From UBA4636 sp963650915 (GTDB lineage: Bacteria > Bacillota > Clostridia > Christensenellales > Borkfalkiaceae), in assembly GCA_963650915.1 (NCBI GenBank), contig CAVJMJ010000004.1, positions 35,568 through 99,567 of the forward strand: 64,000 nt of DNA, in the 5' to 3' direction. Positions 61,314 to 64,000 of the stretch are shown piece by piece. The translations under genes and the position numbers were made by a program. Position 1 is the stretch's first letter; the number at the start of each line of letters is the position of its first letter. Below the pieces are notes generated by a model. It had not been told where the DNA came from, searched no databases, and was given only the letters and a program-made list of their open reading frames with translations.

Positions 61314-62699
61314 ATGAACAAAAAAGAACTTGAAAAAACCCAAAAAGAATTACTTTACGATCGCGTAAGTCTGTCTTCCAAGCAACGCACCGACGAATTG
61401 GACGCTTATGCCAAAGACTACAAAAACTTTCTCGATAACTCCAAAACCGAACGTGAAGCGGTAAAACAAGCCGTTAAACTTTTGGAAGAAAAAGGTTATA
61501 AATCTTTCTCTTTCGGCGACGAACTTAAAAAGGGCGGAAAGTATTATCTCAATAACAGATTCAAATCGATTTGCGCTTTCAGAATAGGCGAAAACGTCGA
61601 GGACGGCGTTAAACTCGTGGGTGCGCACATCGACTCGCCGAGGCTTGACATCAAGCAGAACCCCCTTTACCAAAAAGACGACATGGCGTATCTTAAAACC
61701 CATTACTACGGCGGTATAAGAAAGTATCAATGGACAACCATTCCCTTGGCTCTTCACGGCGTAGTGGTAAAAGCCGACGGCACGAGCGTCGAAGTAAAAA
61801 TAGGCGACGACGAAGCAGACCCTATTTTCTGCATTACGGACTTACTTCCTCACCTTGCGCAAGATCAGTCGCAAAAATCCCTCGCAACCGCATTTACGGG
61901 GGAAGGGCTTAACGTTTTGATGGGTGCGGACAGTCTGTCCGAAGACGCCGAAAACGGCATCAAATTAAACGTAATCAAACTTTTGAACGAAAAATACGGC
62001 ATTACCGAAACAGACTTTTTATCGGCGGAACTTTGCGCCGTTCCCGCCCAAAAGTCGAGGGATTTAGGTCTTGACAGGTCGATGATATCGGGTTACGGTC
62101 ACGACGACAGAGTTTGCGCTTACCCCGCACTTACCGCCTTTTTGGCAACGGAACAGTCGACGGATACCTGCATGTGCCTTTTAGCCGATAAAGAGGAAAC
62201 GGGCAGTGACGGCGTAACAGGTTCGCAATGTTCTATTTTGTACGACCTTATAGACGAAATTTCGGCATACTTTAACGCCAATAAAAATAAAGTAAGAATG
62301 AATTCCGTCTGTCTTTCCGCAGACGTTACCGCTGCTTTCGATCCTTTATATCCCGACGTTTACGAAAAGAACAACGCAACCTACATAAACGGCGGTGTCG
62401 CACTTTGCAAGTTTACAGGTTCCCGCGGGAAGGGCGGTACGAGCGACGCTTCTTGCGAACTCGTCGGCAGAATAAGAAAACTTTTCGACGATAACGGCGT
62501 TACTTGGCAACTCGGCGAACTCGGTAAGGTCGATCAAGGCGGCGGCGGAACGATTGCAAAATACGTTGCAAACCACAACATCGACACCATCGATATAGGC
62601 GTACCCGTGCTTTCGATGCACGCCCCTATGGAAGTTATTTCCAAAAAAGACCTTTACGAAACTTATAAAGCCTTTAAGTGCTTCTATTTAAGTAAATAA
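61314..62699 (+). CDS. M18-family zinc aminopeptidase (clostridial type)
   Basis: 461 residues from ATG 61314 (ribosome site AGGTGAT). Metal-binding GAHIDSPRLDIKQNPLY near residue 105, a substrate-domain insert, DKEETGSDGVTG with the catalytic Glu pair, and C-terminal IGVPVLSMHAPMEVISKKDL with the last His. It releases N-terminal acidic or neutral residues from peptides. An upstream start at 61230 would fall before the promoter and is rejected. Confidence 0.93.
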   Translation: MNKKELEKTQKELLYDRVSLSSKQRTDELDAYAKDYKNFLDNSKTEREAVKQAVKLLEEKGYKSFSFGDELKKGGKYYLNNRFKSICAFRIGENVEDGVKLVGAHIDSPRLDIKQNPLYQKDDMAYLKTHYYGGIRKYQWTTIPLALHGVVVKADGTSVEVKIGDDEADPIFCITDLLPHLAQDQSQKSLATAFTGEGLNVLMGADSLSEDAENGIKLNVIKLLNEKYGITETDFLSAELCAVPAQKSRDLGLDRSMISGYGHDDRVCAYPALTAFLATEQSTDTCMCLLADKEETGSDGVTGSQCSILYDLIDEISAYFNANKNKVRMNSVCLSADVTAAFDPLYPDVYEKNNATYINGGVALCKFTGSRGKGGTSDASCELVGRIRKLFDDNGVTWQLGELGKVDQGGGGTIAKYVANHNIDTIDIGVPVLSMHAPMEVISKKDLYETYKAFKCFYLSK

Positions 62700-63003
62700 G
62701 CACGGGGCTATAAAGCAAATAAAATTTTTGACCTATAGCCATAGTTTATCGGCTTGTAAATATGCCGTTAATCGGCTTATAGGTCAACTTTTTTATAAAT
62801 AAGGCAAATAATTCAGTCTTGCGATCGTGCCGTTTTTTAAAAGGCACGGCACTGAGAAAAACTAAAATATCGGTGACGCTTTTTTGTAAGGATATTTTCG
62901 ACAAGGCGCAAACCTTTACAAAAGGCAGGCTTTTCGCCTTAACATAAAGTAGGGGTTGAAAATGACTATAAAAGGTCGTTTTCGTATAAAATATTTTTAT
63001 CGC
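62700..63003. other. Gene-free spacer
   Basis: An inverted repeat GGCTATA / TATAGCC (62706, 62734) after the M18 stop, a dispersed-motif copy at 62769 and a CGTGCC/GGCACG hairpin at 62826-62848. No gene seen. Confidence 0.65.
62769..62781 (-). repeat. Dispersed motif, GATT subtype
   Basis: Minus-strand CTATAAGCCGATTAACGG with AAAAAGT to its left; same subtype as 53537. Confidence 0.8.
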
Positions 63004-63032
63004 TTGACAAACGGGTTTTAAAGTGATAATAT
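63004..63032 (+). promoter_or_regulatory. Sigma-A promoter
   Basis: TTGACA at 63004-63009, 17-base spacer, TAATAT at 63027-63032. Confidence 0.8.
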
Positions 63033-63129
63033 TCATAGCATAAACGGCGGTTATATAACGACGTTAACTAAAAGGTTTTGCTCGAGGCCTTTATAAAAAC
63101 GAGTAAATATATTAAGCGAGGAATTATAT

Positions 63130-63477
63130 ATGACTAAAGAATCGGTTGAAATGTATTTAATGACGCATAACGAGTATTTTCCCTCCGATAAAATTCCGTT
63201 TTTAAGGGAAAGACTTTTGGAACTCGATGAGGATAAAAGTAGATATTTGCTTTGCGTAGAACTCCAAAAACCCACTACGAATTTGTTATTTTCGATTTTC
63301 TTCGGATCGCTCGGTGTCGACAGATTTATAATAGGGGACGTAGGTTTAGGCGTTTTAAAACTACTGACCGCCGGATGTTGCGGTATAATGTGGTTTATCG
63401 ATTTGTTCCTTATAATGGACAAGACGAAAGAAAAAAACTTCGATAAAGTTTGGAAGACTATTGCAAACCAAGTTTAA
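63130..63477 (+). CDS. TM2-domain membrane protein
   Basis: 115 residues. The soluble N-terminal 50 residues are charged and helical; then a TM2 domain of two membrane segments with FGSLGVDRFIIGDVGLGVLK and LTAGCCGIMWFIDLFLIM. TM2 proteins are small, widespread and of uncertain role. GAGGA ribosome site. Overlaps the next gene by 17 bases, so the two are coupled. Confidence 0.88.
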   Translation: MTKESVEMYLMTHNEYFPSDKIPFLRERLLELDEDKSRYLLCVELQKPTTNLLFSIFFGSLGVDRFIIGDVGLGVLKLLTAGCCGIMWFIDLFLIMDKTKEKNFDKVWKTIANQV

Positions 63478-63802
63478 AAAGTTTCTGATTGCAAACCTTA
63501 CCCTTGTTTGTTTAACGGCGACATATTATTTTTTGTTGTCCGTCTTAAAAATAACCTGTCCTTTTGCAGCGATTTTTGAAATTCCTTGTCCTACTTGCGG
63601 AATGACGCACGCAATAATTTTCCTTTTTAAATGCGGAATCAAAGGATATTTAACCTACAACGCCTTTGCCCTGCCTTTCGCAATTGCGGTTTTGGCAGAA
63701 GTAAACCGATTTATGTTTAAAAAGCCGATTTACGTCGACGTTTACGCCATAACCGTTGCCGTTTTGAACTTCGTTTACTACCTACTGGTTAACTTTATAT
63801 AG
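63461..63802 (+). CDS. DUF2752 membrane protein
   Basis: 113 residues from TTG 63461, three membrane segments. CPFAAIFEIPCPTCGMTHA then YNAFALPFAI is the DUF2752 signature, with a conserved CPxCGxTxA that could bind metal. GGAAG lies six bases before the TTG, and no ATG exists in the N-terminal part, so TTG is the best start. Often paired with TM2 proteins; function unknown. Confidence 0.83.
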   Translation: MQTKFKKFLIANLTLVCLTATYYFLLSVLKITCPFAAIFEIPCPTCGMTHAIIFLFKCGIKGYLTYNAFALPFAIAVLAEVNRFMFKKPIYVDVYAITVAVLNFVYYLLVNFI

Positions 63803-63924
63803 TCTGAAACCATCGTTTTTACGAAAAGTTTTCGTGCGTGGTTTTTTGCGTTTTTCGGTAGCGTATAAGTCGAAGTTTTAAGGTAACAGTCGGCTTGTTT
63901 AAACGCTTTCAAGATAAAAAGATA

Positions 63925-63962
63925 GTTAAATTAAATAAAAGATAGTTAAATTAAATAATTAA
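63925..63962 (+). repeat. Direct repeat AAAGATAGTTAAATTAAATA, 2 copies
   Basis: Two adjacent copies before the window-end hairpin. Confidence 0.8.
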
Positions 63963-63965
63963 AGG

Positions 63966-64000
63966 GGCTTATGCCGTCGCTAAAAGCGACGGCATAAGCC
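63966..64000. terminator. Perfect hairpin at the right edge, probable terminator
   Basis: 15-bp stem GGCTTATGCCGTCGC / GCGACGGCATAAGCC with a TAAAA loop. Any T-run would lie beyond the window. Confidence 0.65.

Noticed and set aside
63130..63802. TM2 and DUF2752 genes as a toxin-type pair
   Set aside because: Only overlap and small size suggested it; both families are ordinary membrane proteins.

Overview
The window is a 64 kb stretch of a moderately AT-rich, low-redundancy chromosome that looks like an anaerobic Firmicute of the class Clostridia, probably an uncultured gut lineage. The evidence is strong AGGAGG-type ribosome sites, sigma-A promoters with 17-base spacers, a V-type ATPase instead of an F-type one in this region, Pst/PhoPR phosphate genes, HypA/HypB, an M18 clostridial-type aminopeptidase, a lipoprotein galactanase and many Clostridia-type small membrane proteins. 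No ribosomal RNA, CRISPR array or insertion sequence was found.

Layout. 1-6.3 kb: the pst phosphate-uptake operon (partial pstS, pstCAB, phoU) running into a two-component pair. 6.5-11.6 kb: a strong promoter, a perfect 176-bp tandem repeat, a TetR regulator and five genes that together look like an unrecognised reductase pathway; three of the five carry independent resemblances to tetrapyrrole enzymes (PCP_red domain, divinyl-reductase-like SDR, bilin-reductase-like protein). 11.8-16.2 kb: a WYL regulator, three tRNA genes (fMet, Met, Glu), and a minus-strand AAA ATPase flanked by direct repeats. 16.3-20.2 kb: hypB, a 954-residue iron-sulfur flavoprotein and hypA. 20.7-29.6 kb: rmuC, an MFS transporter, a lone tyrosine recombinase, a GH53 galactanase, psuG and a glutamine-amidotransferase-like hydrolase. 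29.6-36.4 kb: mnmG and dnaA on the minus strand, divergent from recF, tcdA and two membrane proteins; dnaN is not here. 36.6-42.1 kb: a giant MBG-repeat surface protein with a small membrane-anchored partner. 42.5-53.4 kb: a CNNM/CBS protein and a complete V-ATPase operon in the order ntpFIKECGABD, whose c-subunit keeps the full sodium-ligand set. 53.6-64 kb: two MATE exporters (one behind a leader-peptide attenuator), mntP behind a yybP-ykoY manganese riboswitch, M42 and M18 peptidases, and TM2 and DUF2752 membrane proteins.

Two things cut across this layout. First, a short DNA motif with core CTATAAGCCCGTT occurs 14 times exactly (12 if the tandem array counts once) plus about six close variants, in both orientations, between genes and inside genes; chance would predict about 0.002 copies. 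Second, the intergenic regions are full of young short tandem repeats with periods of 7, 9, 16, 18, 19, 21, 23 and 176 bases. The motif family, the candidate tetrapyrrole-reduction operon and the MATE leader-peptide attenuator are the most interesting observations. All family assignments were made by eye from motifs and gene context; no database search was run.
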